From Bacillus sp. NP157 (GTDB lineage: Bacteria > Pseudomonadota > Gammaproteobacteria > Xanthomonadales > Rhodanobacteraceae), in NCBI GenBank assembly GCA_018889975.1, contig CP076546.1, forward strand, positions 3,596,001 through 3,660,000: a stretch of DNA of 64,000 bases, written 5' to 3'. The translations under genes were made by a program, and so were the position numbers. Below are positions 8,440-18,232 of the stretch, piece by piece. A model generated the notes under the pieces. The model made no database searches. It was not told the DNA's origin and saw only the letters and a list, made by a program, of their open reading frames with translations. The stretch's first letter is position 1, and the number at the start of each line of letters is the position of its first letter.

Positions 8440-9513
8440 TCAGCGCGCTTGCGCTGGCCCGGTCGACCCGCGCACCACCAGCTCGGCCGACAGTACCCGC
8501 TTGCGCGGCGGCACCTCGGGGTCGTTGAGGATCTCGATCAGCATCGTCATCGCTTCGCGGCCCAGCGCGGTCTTCGGCTGGGAGACGGTGGTCAACGGCG
8601 GCGAGGTGTAGCGAGAGAAACGAATGTCGTCGAAGCCGACGACGGAGACATCCTCCGGGATGCGCCGTCCGTGCGAGGCCAGCGCGCGCATCGCACCGAT
8701 GGCCATCTCGTCGTTGGAGCAGAACACCGCGCTGAACGCCTTGCCCTGCATCAGCAGCATCTCGATCGCGCGTTCGCCCGCCTCGATGGAGAAGTCGCCG
8801 ACGGCGGTGAGTGCCGGGTCGAGGGCGATCTTGGCGCGCCGTAGCGCCAGGTGGTAACCCTGCTCGCGGTCGACGCAGATCGGACTCGACGAAGGCCCGG
8901 CGATGAAGGCGATCTCGCGGTGTCCCAGGGTAACGAGGTAGTCCACCGCCGACGCTGCCGCGGCGACGTTGTCGACATAGACGCTGGAGATCGCGCTGTC
9001 CTTGACGTATTCGCAGGCGTTGACCACGGGCAGCCGGCCCTGGAGGGGGATCGCCGGCACTCGGTGCGACATGGTGATGATGCCGTCGGCCTGGCGCGCC
9101 GCGACCATGTCGGCGTACGCCTGCTCACGCACGAGGTTGCTCTGCGTTTCGCCGAGCAACACCGAATAGCCCTTCTCGTAAGCGACCTGCTCGATGCCAC
9201 GGATCACTTCGGAGAAGAACGGGTTGGCGATGTCGGGCAGCAGCGCGACGATCAGCCGGGTCCGCGCCGTGCGCAGGTTGCGCGCCAGCGCGTTGGGCGT
9301 GTAGCCGAGGCGCTTGACCACCTCGTGGATGCGCAGGCGGGTTTCCTCGCTGACGATCTCCGGACGCTGCAGCGCACGCGAAACAGTTGCCACTGAAACT
9401 TTTGCGATGGCGGCAATCTCTTTCACCGTGTGTACGCGCGAAGGCTGCGGCGCAACATCGGCGCGCGCGCCCTTGCCGCCTTTTCGCTTTCGTCCTGATT
9501 CCTCGGTACTCAC
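8440..9513 (-). CDS. LacI-family transcriptional regulator of the sugar cluster
   Basis: 357 aa from GTG 9513, preceded by GGAAAA; an ATG at 9591 would add 26 residues but would run through the operator at 9592-9605. The helix-turn-helix is TVKEIAAIAKVSVATVSRAL near residues 29-48, followed by the hinge helix (PNALARNLRTARTR). The rest is a periplasmic-binding-protein-like ligand domain (LIVALLPDIANPFFSEVIRG through SVVGFDDIRFSRYTSPPLTT). Regulators of this type repress sugar genes until a sugar or derivative binds. It sits between the first oxidoreductase and the main catabolic run, divergent from the latter, with two palindromic sites in between, which makes it the likely local repressor. 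Confidence 0.92.
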   Translation of the reverse strand: MSTEESGRKRKGGKGARADVAPQPSRVHTVKEIAAIAKVSVATVSRALQRPEIVSEETRLRIHEVVKRLGYTPNALARNLRTARTRLIVALLPDIANPFFSEVIRGIEQVAYEKGYSVLLGETQSNLVREQAYADMVAARQADGIITMSHRVPAIPLQGRLPVVNACEYVKDSAISSVYVDNVAAAASAVDYLVTLGHREIAFIAGPSSSPICVDREQGYHLALRRAKIALDPALTAVGDFSIEAGERAIEMLLMQGKAFSAVFCSNDEMAIGAMRALASHGRRIPEDVSVVGFDDIRFSRYTSPPLTTVSQPKTALGREAMTMLIEILNDPEVPPRKRVLSAELVVRGSTGPAQAR

Positions 9514-9591
9514 GTGTTTTCCATCCCTTTGCCTGCCCGTGGCGCCCTGGGCGATGCCCGCTGGCGACGCCCTCCGAATGATGCACTGCAA

Positions 9592-9605
9592 TGTAATGGA
9601 TTACA
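9592..9605. promoter_or_regulatory. LacI-type operator 1
   Basis: TGTAATGGATTACA: perfect six-base arms (TGTAAT/ATTACA) around two bases, 79 bases upstream of the repressor start. The form matches the even, centre-CG-like palindromes typical of LacI-family operators. Binding by the neighbouring repressor is inferred. Confidence 0.7.
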
Positions 9606-9738
9606 TAAAATCGTTGCAGGTCTCTTCACCCATCTGATACATATCTTGGCATGTTCAGGGCGCCCTACCCGCAGGCCGCCCGGGGAAACTGCCCATTCCA
9701 CGCACATGGAAGGCCCTCCGGCCGATCCAGCGCGCGGA

Positions 9739-9752
9739 TGTAATCGAATACA
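9739..9752. promoter_or_regulatory. LacI-type operator 2
   Basis: TGTAATCGAATACA, an imperfect copy of the site at 9592-9605 with the same length and a CG centre. It lies 78 bases before the divergent oxidoreductase gene, 133 bases from the first site's end, a spacing that would allow looping between repressor dimers. Confidence 0.6.
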
Positions 9753-9829
9753 TTTTCGGTGGCATCGACGCCTCCGGGGGAAGACATGGCTAGCCAGTCG
9801 ATATCGACAAGCGCCAGGATCGCCGACCG

Positions 9830-11020
9830 ATGAGGCTCGGCATGGGACTCGTGGGCCCGGGCTTCATCGCCGCGCATCACCTGGATGCCGTGCGCCGGCT
9901 CGGCAACGTCGACATCGTCGGCATCGCCGGCTCCAGCCTCGAGTCCGCGACCCGGCGGGCCCGTGAGCTGAACGTCGACAAGGCCTACGCAGGCTACCGC
10001 GACCTCCTCGCCGACCCCGCGGTGCACGTCGTGCACAACACCACCCCGAACCACCTGCATCGCGAAGTGACCCTCGCGGCGCTGCGTGCCGGCAAGCACG
10101 TCATCTCCGACAAGCCGCTGGCGGCCACGATGGAGGAAGCGCGCGAACTCTACGAGGCCGCGCGCGAAGCGAACCTGGCCCATGTCGTGACCTTCAACTA
10201 CCGCGGCTATCCGCTCGTGCAACAGGCACGCGCGATGATCGCGAAGGGGAAGATCGGCAAGGGCGTGTTCGTGCACGGCTGTTACCTGCAGGACTGGCTC
10301 ACCGACGAGCACGCCTACACCTGGCGTCTCGACCCGGCGAAGGGCGGCGCCAGCTCCGCGCTCGGCGACATCGGCTCGCACTGGTGCGACCTGGCCGAAC
10401 ACGTGACCGGCGCGCGGATCACCGAAGTGCTGGCCGACCTGCATACCGTGGTGCCCGTGCGCGAAGCGGCCGACACCTCGGCGAAGGCCTTCGCCGGCAA
10501 GGGCAAGGGCGCCGGCAAGAAGCACAGGATCACCAGCGAAGACCTCGCCAGCGTGCTGCTTCGTTTCGACAATGGTGCGCGCGGCTGCGTCACCGTCGGC
10601 CAGGTGCTCCCCGGCCACAAGAACGACCTCCGGCTGGAGGTCAACGGGCGCGAAGGGTCGCTGGCATGGCGCCAGGAACAGCCCAACGAGCTCTGGCTGG
10701 GCCGCCACGACAAGGCGAACACGGTGATCACCCGTGACCCCGCCCAGCTGGATCCGTCCGCGCAGCCGTATGCCCACCTGCCCGCTGGCCATCCCGAAGC
10801 CTGGGCCGACGCCTTCCGCAACGTGATCGCCGACGCCTACGCGTGGATCCACGCGGGCGCGAAGCCGAAGGCGAAACCCATCGCACTACCCACGTTCGCC
10901 GACGGCTACCGGAACAGCCTGCTGGTCGACGCGATGCTCAAGAGCCATGCCGCCGGTGGCGCATGGCAGACGGTCGAGGATCCTCTCGAACCCACCCGAA
11001 CCAAGAGGAAACGCGGATGA
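9830..11020 (+). CDS. Gfo/Idh/MocA family sugar oxidoreductase, cytoplasmic
   Basis: 396 aa without signal peptide. The Rossmann motif is MGLVGPGFIAAHHLDAV at residues about 5-21; NTTPNHLH and ISDKPLAATMEEA complete the nucleotide-binding half, with DKP in place of EKP. LGDIGSHWCDLAEHV begins the C-terminal domain and carries the conserved D and H (DxxxHxxD-type pattern) of sugar and inositol dehydrogenases. It probably oxidises or reduces a keto-sugar intermediate with NAD(P). It is the first gene of the main operon; its stop codon overlaps the start of the symporter gene (ATGA at 11017-11020). Confidence 0.9.
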   Translation: MRLGMGLVGPGFIAAHHLDAVRRLGNVDIVGIAGSSLESATRRARELNVDKAYAGYRDLLADPAVHVVHNTTPNHLHREVTLAALRAGKHVISDKPLAATMEEARELYEAAREANLAHVVTFNYRGYPLVQQARAMIAKGKIGKGVFVHGCYLQDWLTDEHAYTWRLDPAKGGASSALGDIGSHWCDLAEHVTGARITEVLADLHTVVPVREAADTSAKAFAGKGKGAGKKHRITSEDLASVLLRFDNGARGCVTVGQVLPGHKNDLRLEVNGREGSLAWRQEQPNELWLGRHDKANTVITRDPAQLDPSAQPYAHLPAGHPEAWADAFRNVIADAYAWIHAGAKPKAKPIALPTFADGYRNSLLVDAMLKSHAAGGAWQTVEDPLEPTRTKRKRG

Positions 11021-12222
11021 AATGGCGCCTTAGAGTGATGATGCTGTTTGAGTTCGGGATCTGGGGCGCGTGGTACGTCACGGTCGGCACCTGGCTCGGC
11101 AAGACGCTGCATTTCACCGGCACCGAGATCGGTGCCGTCGCCGGCACCACCGCGATCGGCGCGATCATCTCGCCACTATTCGTGGGCCTGCTCGCCGATC
11201 GCCTGTTCGACACGCGCCGCGTGTTGACGCTGTTGCACCTGCTTGGCGCCGTCCTGCTGGCGGTCGCCGCGCAACAGACCACCTTCGCGATGGTCTATGC
11301 ACCGCTGCTGGCTTACAGCCTCTGCTACATGCCGACCCTGGCGCTTACGGCCTCGCTCGCCATGCGCCACATCAAGGATCCGCAGGAAGAATTCGGCGCC
11401 ATCCGCGTGTTCGGCAGCATCGGCTGGATCCTCGTCGGCCTGGTGGTCGGCGCGTGGGGCGTGGAAGCCTCTGCGTCGCCGCTGCTGCTGGCGGCCGGCC
11501 TGTCGGTCGTGATGGCCGGCTACTGCTTCACCCTGCCGCCGACGCCGCCGCTGGCGCGCAACACGCGCTTCGAGCTGCGCCATGCACTGCCGCTGGAATC
11601 GCTGCACCTGCTCCGTGAGCGCTCGATGGCCGTGTTCGCGCTGGCCTCGTTCCTGATCTGCATCCCGTTGCAGTTCTACTACGCGTTCACCAACCTGTTC
11701 CTCAACGAGGTGGGCGTGGTCAATGCCGCCGGCAAGATGACCGGCGGGCAAATGTCCGAGCTGTTCTTCATGCTGCTCATCCCCTGGTTCTTCCGCCGCC
11801 TCGGCGTGAAGTGGATGCTCGCCGTCGGCATGCTCGCCTGGGTGGTCCGCTACGGCATGTTCGCCTTCGGCGGCAGCACCGACCTGATGTGGATGCTCTG
11901 GCTCGGCATCGTGTTGCATGGCGTCTGCTTCGACTTCTTCTTCGTGGTGGGCCAGATCTACATCGACCGCGAGGCGCCGCCCGCGTTGCGCGCGGCCACG
12001 CAGGGGCTCATCACCTTCCTCACCTATGGCCTGGGCATGTTCGTTGGCTCGTGGCTCTCCGGCGTGGTGGTCGAGACCTATACGCGCAGCGACGGCACGC
12101 ACGACTGGCACGGCATCTGGACCGTCGCCGGGGCCTTCGCCGCCTTCGTCTTCGTCCTCTTCGTCGTCCTGTTCAAGGATCGCAGGGCCGCTGCCGCCAC
12201 TGCCGTCGCCGGCACCCACTGA
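11017..12222 (+). CDS. MFS transporter, nucleoside/sugar:H+ symporter (NupG-like) family
   Basis: 401 aa from the ATG at 11017, which overlaps the preceding stop and has AAGAGGAA upstream. About twelve hydrophobic helices are visible. The N-terminus (RVMMLFEFGIWGAWYVTVGTW) and the charged loop after helix 2 (LLADRLFDTRRVL) resemble the NupG/XapB-like nucleoside:H+ symporter group, whose environmental relatives are often found next to Gfo/Idh/MocA oxidoreductases and sugar isomerases. A role in bringing the glycoside or the 3-keto-sugar into the cytoplasm is inferred from context. Confidence 0.88.
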   Translation: MKWRLRVMMLFEFGIWGAWYVTVGTWLGKTLHFTGTEIGAVAGTTAIGAIISPLFVGLLADRLFDTRRVLTLLHLLGAVLLAVAAQQTTFAMVYAPLLAYSLCYMPTLALTASLAMRHIKDPQEEFGAIRVFGSIGWILVGLVVGAWGVEASASPLLLAAGLSVVMAGYCFTLPPTPPLARNTRFELRHALPLESLHLLRERSMAVFALASFLICIPLQFYYAFTNLFLNEVGVVNAAGKMTGGQMSELFFMLLIPWFFRRLGVKWMLAVGMLAWVVRYGMFAFGGSTDLMWMLWLGIVLHGVCFDFFFVVGQIYIDREAPPALRAATQGLITFLTYGLGMFVGSWLSGVVVETYTRSDGTHDWHGIWTVAGAFAAFVFVLFVVLFKDRRAAAATAVAGTH

Positions 12223-12240
12223 TTTACGGAACCACTGTCC

Positions 12241-13116
12241 ATGATGAATCGCAGGCAATTCCTCGCGCGCTCCGCGCTGTGTGGCACCGCGCTGGGGCTC
12301 GGCCTCGGCGCGCCGGGCAAGCTGCTGGCCGCCGCCACGAAGGGCAAGGGCATGGGCATCCAGCTCTACATGGTGCTCGACGCGTACAACGCCGATCCGA
12401 AGGGCACGCTCAAGACACTCAAGTCGATCGGTTATACGGAGATCGAGGCGATCATCACGAGTACGGCGGAGACCCTGCGCGATCAACTGAAGGAAGCCGG
12501 CCTGGCCTGCCCGAGCATGCACTTCGACAGCCTTGGCTTCGACGCCGGCATCGGTGCCGCGCACACGCTGGGCGCGAAGTACATCGTCAGCAGCATGCTG
12601 CCGGGGATCATGCAGAAGGAAGTGCACGGCTCGGGCGAGGTCACCTACACGCTCGACGACGCGAAGCGCACGGCCGCCTACGCCAACCGCCTCGGTGAGA
12701 AGGCCAGCAAGGCCGGCCTGCAGTACGCGTACCACAACCACCATGCCGAGTTCACCGACGTGGGTGGCGGCAAGACCTTCTACGACGTGCTGCTCGCGGA
12801 AACCGACCACAAGCTCGTGCAGTTCGAGCTCGACTGCGGCTGGGTCCACGCCGGCGGCAAGAACCCGGTCGACTACTTCAAGGCCAACCCGGGCCGCATC
12901 CCGCTGATGCATGCGAAGGATTTCCTGCCCGGCAACGCCGCGGATTATCCCGGCGCCGAACTCGGCCGCGGCACGCTCGACTACAAACCGATCATGGCGG
13001 CTGCCGATAGCTCCGGACTGAAGCACTGCTTCGTGGAGCAGGAAGGCCCGTACGCCCGCATGAGCCCGCTTGACGCCGCGCGCGTCGACTTCGACTACCT
13101 GCGCCCGCTGCGCTGA
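12241..13116 (+). CDS. Tat-exported sugar phosphate isomerase/epimerase-fold protein
   Basis: 291 aa; starts MMNRRQFLARSA, a twin-arginine signal ending near LLAAAT. The remainder is a xylose-isomerase-like TIM barrel (PF01261): IQLYMVLD, YTEIEAI, YAYHNHHAEF, FELDCGW and LMHAKDF are the strand ends that supply divalent-metal ligands in this fold (E, H, D, H). Family members include epimerases, isomerases and, in the keto-glycoside pathways, hydro-lyases that cleave 3-keto-glycosides. Its export matches that of the first oxidoreductase. It follows the symporter by 18 bases and is probably in the same transcript. Confidence 0.85.
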   Translation: MMNRRQFLARSALCGTALGLGLGAPGKLLAAATKGKGMGIQLYMVLDAYNADPKGTLKTLKSIGYTEIEAIITSTAETLRDQLKEAGLACPSMHFDSLGFDAGIGAAHTLGAKYIVSSMLPGIMQKEVHGSGEVTYTLDDAKRTAAYANRLGEKASKAGLQYAYHNHHAEFTDVGGGKTFYDVLLAETDHKLVQFELDCGWVHAGGKNPVDYFKANPGRIPLMHAKDFLPGNAADYPGAELGRGTLDYKPIMAAADSSGLKHCFVEQEGPYARMSPLDAARVDFDYLRPLR

Positions 13117-13126
13117 AGGGATAGGC

Positions 13127-14818
13127 ATGGAAACGAACACATACGATGCGATCGTCGTCGGCACCGGCGTCAGCGGTGGCTGGGCGGCCAAGGAACTCAC
13201 CGAGAAGGGGCTGAAGACCCTCGTGCTGGACCGCGGCCCGATGGTCAAGCACCTGGACTACCCCACCGCCATGAAGGCACCTTGGGAGCTTCCCTACGGC
13301 GATGCGCCCACCCAGGCCGACATCGCCCGCTGGCCGAAGCACACGCGCCCGTCGTTCTATGGCATCACCCAGTCGACCAAGCACTGGTTCGCCGACGACA
13401 TCGACAATCCCTACGAAGAAACCAAGCCCTTCGACTGGTTCCGCGGTTACCACGTCGGTGGCCGTTCGCTGATGTGGGGCCGGCAGAGCTATCGCCTGAG
13501 CGAGATGGATTTCGAAGCGAACGGCAAGGAAGGCGTCGGCGTGGACTGGCCGATCCGCTACGCGGACATCGCGCCGTGGTACGACAAGGTCGAGCATTTC
13601 ATCGGTGTCAGCGGCAATAACGATCACCTGGCCCAGTTGCCGGACGGCAACTACCTGCCGCCCATGGATCTGAACTGCGTCGAGAAGGACTTCCAGGGCA
13701 AGCTGGACAGCAAGTTCAACCGCAAGCTGATCATCGGCCGCACCGCCAATCTCTCGGCGCCGCTCAAGCACGACCAGAGCCCGCAGCGCGGCACCTGCCA
13801 GTATCGCAACCTGTGCATGCGCGGCTGTCCGTTCGGCGGCTACTTCAGCAGCAACTCGTCCACCCTGCCCTCGGCCGAGCGCACGGGCAACATGACGATG
13901 GTGACCAATGCCATCGTGTACGAACTGATCTATGACAACGACAAAGGCAAGGCCACCGGCGTTCGTGTGCTGGATGCCGAGACCGGCCACCAGACCGAGT
14001 ACTTCGCCAAGGTGATCTTCATGTGCGCGTCGACCTTCGGCACTGCGCACATCCTGATGAACTCCACCTCGACGCGCTTCCCGAACGGCTTCGGCAACGA
14101 CAGCGGCGAGCTCGGCCACAACATCATGGACCATACGTTCGGCACGGGCGCGCGCGCCATGGTCGAAGGCCACCTGGACCGTTACTACTCCGGCCGACGC
14201 CCCACCGGCTTCTATATCCCGCGTTACCGCAACGTCGGCACCGACAAGCAGAAGTACCTGCGCGGCTTCGGTTTCCAGGGTGGCGCAGGCCGCCAGGACT
14301 GGACCCGCCTGGTCGAACAGCATGCCCTCGGCGCGGAACTGAAGGAAGCGGCGCAGGAGCCGGGCCCCTGGTATGTCTCGATGATGGGCTTCGGCGAGAT
14401 GCTACCCTCGCACAAGAACTTCGTGAGCCTGGACCGCAACCACAAGGACAAGTACGGCATGCCCGTGCTGAACTTCGATGCCGCGCACCAGGAAAACGAA
14501 AAGATGATCGGCAAGGCGATCATCGAGGACGCCATGGAGATGCTGTCGGGCGCGGGCTATAGCGACGTCAGCTCCTTCACGATGAATGCCAACGTCGGCG
14601 CCGGCATCCATGAAATGGGTACCGCGCGCATGGGCCGCGACCCGAAGACCTCGGTGCTCAATGGCTTCAACCAGATGCATGCCTGCAAGAACGTCTTCGT
14701 GACCGACGGTTCGGCCATGGCATCGTCCGGCTGCCAGAACCCGTCCCTCACTTACATGGCACTGACCGCACGCGCGGCCAGCTACGCCGTGGAAGAACTC
14801 AAGCGCGGCAATATCTGA
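13127..14818 (+). CDS. GMC-family oxidoreductase (glucoside 3-dehydrogenase large-subunit type)
   Basis: 563 aa from ATG 13127, with a purine-rich site AAGGGATAGG just before it. The FAD-binding motif YDAIVVGTGVSGGWAAKEL lies at residues 5-23 and ends the first strand with LVLDRG. CMRGCPFGGY (about residue 229) is a cysteine-containing segment common in the multi-subunit gluconate/glucoside dehydrogenases. The C-terminal block HEMGTARMG, VFVTDGSAMASSGCQNPSL holds the usual catalytic His/Asn region. Together with the next gene this is the two-subunit dehydrogenase that oxidises the C3 hydroxyl of a glycoside; reduction of a quinone or cytochrome is inferred, as no cytochrome gene is present. 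Confidence 0.88.
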   Translation: METNTYDAIVVGTGVSGGWAAKELTEKGLKTLVLDRGPMVKHLDYPTAMKAPWELPYGDAPTQADIARWPKHTRPSFYGITQSTKHWFADDIDNPYEETKPFDWFRGYHVGGRSLMWGRQSYRLSEMDFEANGKEGVGVDWPIRYADIAPWYDKVEHFIGVSGNNDHLAQLPDGNYLPPMDLNCVEKDFQGKLDSKFNRKLIIGRTANLSAPLKHDQSPQRGTCQYRNLCMRGCPFGGYFSSNSSTLPSAERTGNMTMVTNAIVYELIYDNDKGKATGVRVLDAETGHQTEYFAKVIFMCASTFGTAHILMNSTSTRFPNGFGNDSGELGHNIMDHTFGTGARAMVEGHLDRYYSGRRPTGFYIPRYRNVGTDKQKYLRGFGFQGGAGRQDWTRLVEQHALGAELKEAAQEPGPWYVSMMGFGEMLPSHKNFVSLDRNHKDKYGMPVLNFDAAHQENEKMIGKAIIEDAMEMLSGAGYSDVSSFTMNANVGAGIHEMGTARMGRDPKTSVLNGFNQMHACKNVFVTDGSAMASSGCQNPSLTYMALTARAASYAVEELKRGNI

Positions 14819-14829
14819 GGATCGAAGCC

Positions 14830-15420
14830 ATGAATCGTCGCGAATGGTTGAAAAGCATGTCCGTGCTGGCCGTCGGTGCCCTCGCGGGCCCCTCGCTGCT
14901 GGCGGTGTTCGACGCGCACGCCGCCTCGCAGGCGCCGCAGGCCAAACCGGAATTCTTCCAGCCTGCGCAATACAGCCTGGTCGGCGCCGTATCGGACATC
15001 GTGATCCCGCGCACGGATACGCCGGGCGCGGTCGATGCGGGCGTTCCCCTGTTCATCGACCAGCTGTTCAAGGCCGCCTACACGAAGGAAGAGCAGACCC
15101 GTTACCTCACCGCCATGGCCGCGTTCGACAAGGCGGGCGGCAAGCCGTTCCTGCAGCTCGACAGTGCCCAGCAGAAAGCGCTGGTCGGCCGGCTGCATGC
15201 CGAGGCACTCGCCGTGCCCCATGGCGGCACCATGCCGCCGGCCGCCGACTTCGTGCTCATGAGCAAGAAGCTGACGATGCTGGGCTTCTTCCTGTCGCAG
15301 CCAGGCTGTACGCAGGTGCTGCAGTACGACCCCGTGCCCGCCGGATGGAAGGCCGATATCCCGCTGTCCAAGGCTGGCAATGGCCGTGCCTGGGCCGAAG
15401 AGGCTTCGCTGAAGATCTGA
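14830..15420 (+). CDS. Gluconate 2-dehydrogenase subunit 3 family protein
   Basis: 196 aa. The N-terminus NRREWLKSMSVLAVGALAGPSLL is a signal sequence with RR, consistent with Tat export of the complex formed with the GMC subunit. The body (SLVGAVSDIVIPRTDTPGAVDAGV, FIDQLFKAAY) is the hallmark of PF13618, the small chaperone-like subunit of membrane-associated gluconate and glucoside dehydrogenases. It is needed for maturation and export of the flavin subunit, which lacks its own signal. It lies 11 bases after the GMC gene and is followed one base later by the next isomerase gene, so co-transcription is nearly certain. Confidence 0.87.
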   Translation: MNRREWLKSMSVLAVGALAGPSLLAVFDAHAASQAPQAKPEFFQPAQYSLVGAVSDIVIPRTDTPGAVDAGVPLFIDQLFKAAYTKEEQTRYLTAMAAFDKAGGKPFLQLDSAQQKALVGRLHAEALAVPHGGTMPPAADFVLMSKKLTMLGFFLSQPGCTQVLQYDPVPAGWKADIPLSKAGNGRAWAEEASLKI

Positions 15421-15421
15421 C

Positions 15422-16473
15422 ATGAAGACACTCAAGGGTCCAGGCATCTTCCTCGCCCAGTTCGCATCGGACGAGGCGCCGTTCAACTCGCTGCCGGCCA
15501 TCGCCCGCTGGGCATCGTCGCTCGGCTTCGTCGGCATACAGATCCCGTCCAACGACCGTCGCCTGTTCGACCTCGAGCAGGCCGCGGCGAGCAAGGCGTA
15601 TTGCGACGACATCGCCGGCATGCTCGCCGAACACGGGCTGGCCGTGACCGAGCTGTCCACCCACTTGCAGGGACAGCTGGTCGCATCGCATCCCGCCTAC
15701 GACCGGCTGTTCGATGGCTTCGCACCGGAAGCCCTGCGCGGTCGTCCGCAGGAGCGCCAGGCCTGGGCGGTGGAGCAAGTCAAGCTGGGTGCGAAGGCGA
15801 GCCAGAACCTCGGCCTGTCGGCACACGCGACCTTCTCCGGCGCACTGGCCTGGCAACTGTTCTATCCGTGGCCGCAGCGCCCGGCAGGCCTGGTCGACGA
15901 AGCGTTCGCGGAACTCGGCCGGCGCTGGAAGCCGATCCTCGACGCGTTCGACGACGCCGGCGTGGACCTCTGCTACGAGTTGCACCCAGGCGAAGACCTG
16001 CACGACGGCGCCACTTTCGAGCGCTTCCTCGATGCGGTCGACCACCATCCGCGCGCGAACATCCTGTTCGATCCGAGCCACATGGTGTTGCAGCAGATGG
16101 ACTACCTGCAGTTCATCGACAACTACCACCAGCGCATCCGCGCCTTCCACGTGAAGGACGCCGAGTTCCGGCCCAATGGGCGTTCCGGCGTCTACGGCGG
16201 TTACCAGGACTGGATCGACCGCCCCGGCCGGTTCCGTTCGCTGGGCGACGGACAGATCGACTTCGGCGCGATCTTCAGCAAGCTTGCCCAGTACGACTAC
16301 CCAGGCTGGGCCGTGCTCGAATGGGAGTGCTGCATCAAGGATGCGCAACAGGGCGCTGCGGAAGGCGCGCCCTTCATCCGCGACCACATCATCAAGGTCA
16401 CTGGCCGTGCGTTCGACGATTTCGCGTCGACCGGCAGCGATCGCACGTTCAACCGCCAGGTACTGGGCCTCGA

Positions 16474-16477
<4 letters not shown>
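15422..16477 (+). CDS. Sugar phosphate isomerase/epimerase (TIM barrel), cytoplasmic
   Basis: 351 aa, no signal peptide. Xylose-isomerase-like barrel (PF01261) with metal-ligand strands CYELHPGED, ILFDPSHM, AFHVKDAEF and AVLEWECCIKD. It resembles the longer isomerase/epimerases that accompany Gfo/Idh/MocA dehydrogenases in glycoside clusters. It differs from its two neighbours of the same fold by being cytoplasmic and larger, so the three probably act on successive intermediates or in different compartments. Its stop codon overlaps the next start (ATGA, 16474-16477). Confidence 0.87.
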
Positions 16478-17394
<917 letters not shown>

Positions 17395-17413
17395 CCCCTA
17401 TCCAGGAATCCCC

Positions 17414-18184
17414 ATGAAGCACCTGACCTCCGCAGCCCTGCTCACCCTTGCGATCATCGGCCCGTCCTGCGCGTCGGCACAGGACGACCCGAAGGCGACC
17501 GAACAATGGGAGCCCGTACCGAAAATCGTCACGCCCGCGGCGAAGGACGGCGCACCGCCGTCCGATGCGGTCGTGCTTTTCGACGGTCGCGACCTGGCTG
17601 GATGGGAAGCGTCCAAGGATCATTCGCCCGCGTTGTGGAAAGTGCACGACGGCGTGGTCACGGTCGAGAAGACCGCGGGCAACATCCAGACCCGCCAGCA
17701 CTTCCGTAATTACCAGCTGCACCTGGAGTGGCAGATCCCGAAGGACATCACCGGCGAAGGCCAGGCGCGCGGCAACAGCGGCCTTTTCCTTGCATCCACC
17801 GGTCCCGGCGACGAAGGCTACGAAATCCAGATCATGGACTCGTTCGAGAACAAGACCTACGTCAATGGCCAGGCCGCCAGCATCTACAAGCAGGCGGCGC
17901 CGCTGGTGAATGCCGCGCGGCATCCGGGCGAATGGCAAACCTACGACGTCATCTGGACCGCACCGGTCTTTGCTGCCGATGGCTCGGTGAAGACCCCGGC
18001 CTATGTCACGCTGTTCCACAACGGCGTGCTCGTGCAGAACCACACCGAACTCACCGGCGAAACCTTCTACATCGGCAAGCCGAAGTACAAGGCCTACACC
18101 GATGCCCCGATCAAGCTGCAGGCGCACGGCGACCATTCGCAGCCGATTAGCTTCCGCAATATCTGGGTCCGGCCGCTGGGCTGA
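17414..18184 (+). CDS. DUF1080 secreted protein (3-keto-disaccharide hydrolase type)
   Basis: 256 aa with a clear Sec signal (AALLTLAIIGPSCASAQ). The DUF1080/PF06439 jelly-roll starts at VVLFDGRDLAGWEAS and includes GNSGLFLAS, YEIQIMDSFENKTY and FRNIWVRPL. Members of this family hydrolyse the glycosidic bond of 3-keto-glycosides such as 3-keto-trehalose and 3-keto-lactose, which is exactly the step expected after a GMC-type C3 dehydrogenase. It is the last gene of the cluster, 19 bases after the previous one with CAGGAA as ribosome site. Confidence 0.87.
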   Translation: MKHLTSAALLTLAIIGPSCASAQDDPKATEQWEPVPKIVTPAAKDGAPPSDAVVLFDGRDLAGWEASKDHSPALWKVHDGVVTVEKTAGNIQTRQHFRNYQLHLEWQIPKDITGEGQARGNSGLFLASTGPGDEGYEIQIMDSFENKTYVNGQAASIYKQAAPLVNAARHPGEWQTYDVIWTAPVFAADGSVKTPAYVTLFHNGVLVQNHTELTGETFYIGKPKYKAYTDAPIKLQAHGDHSQPISFRNIWVRPLG

Positions 18185-18186
18185 TC

Positions 18187-18204
18187 ATCTACTAAAGATG
18201 TAGT
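18187..18204. promoter_or_regulatory. BlaI-type operator box 1
   Basis: Contains ACTA-N6-TAGT (18191-18204) inside a longer imperfect dyad, overlapping the first base of the -35 hexamer of the following promoter. The TACTA/TAGTA core fits known BlaI/MecI boxes. Confidence 0.65.
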
Positions 18205-18232
18205 TGACAAGCGTGGCACCCCGGCCTATATC
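18204..18232 (+). promoter_or_regulatory. Sigma-70 promoter of the blaI-like operon
   Basis: TTGACA (18204-18209), 17-base spacer, TATATC (18227-18232): near-consensus and rare for this GC-rich window. It is flanked by the two BlaI-type boxes, so repressor binding would block the polymerase. Confidence 0.75.

Larger units (their letters stand above)
9514..9829. other. Divergent control region of the sugar catabolic cluster
   Basis: 316 bases between the repressor and the divergent operon. Besides the two operators it holds no open frame that I can support. I see no convincing -35/-10 pair at consensus spacing, so promoter positions are left open. Confidence 0.6.

Noticed and set aside
9592-9830. 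Extension of the repressor to ATG 9591 or of other frames through the operator region
   Set aside because: The extra residues have no similarity to LacI-family N-termini and the GTG at 9513 has its own ribosome site.
11176-13248. 690-codon open frame on the minus strand across the symporter and isomerase genes
   Set aside because: It is antisense to well-identified genes, is full of H/R/G/A runs typical of a GC-rich shadow frame, and has no recognisable domain.
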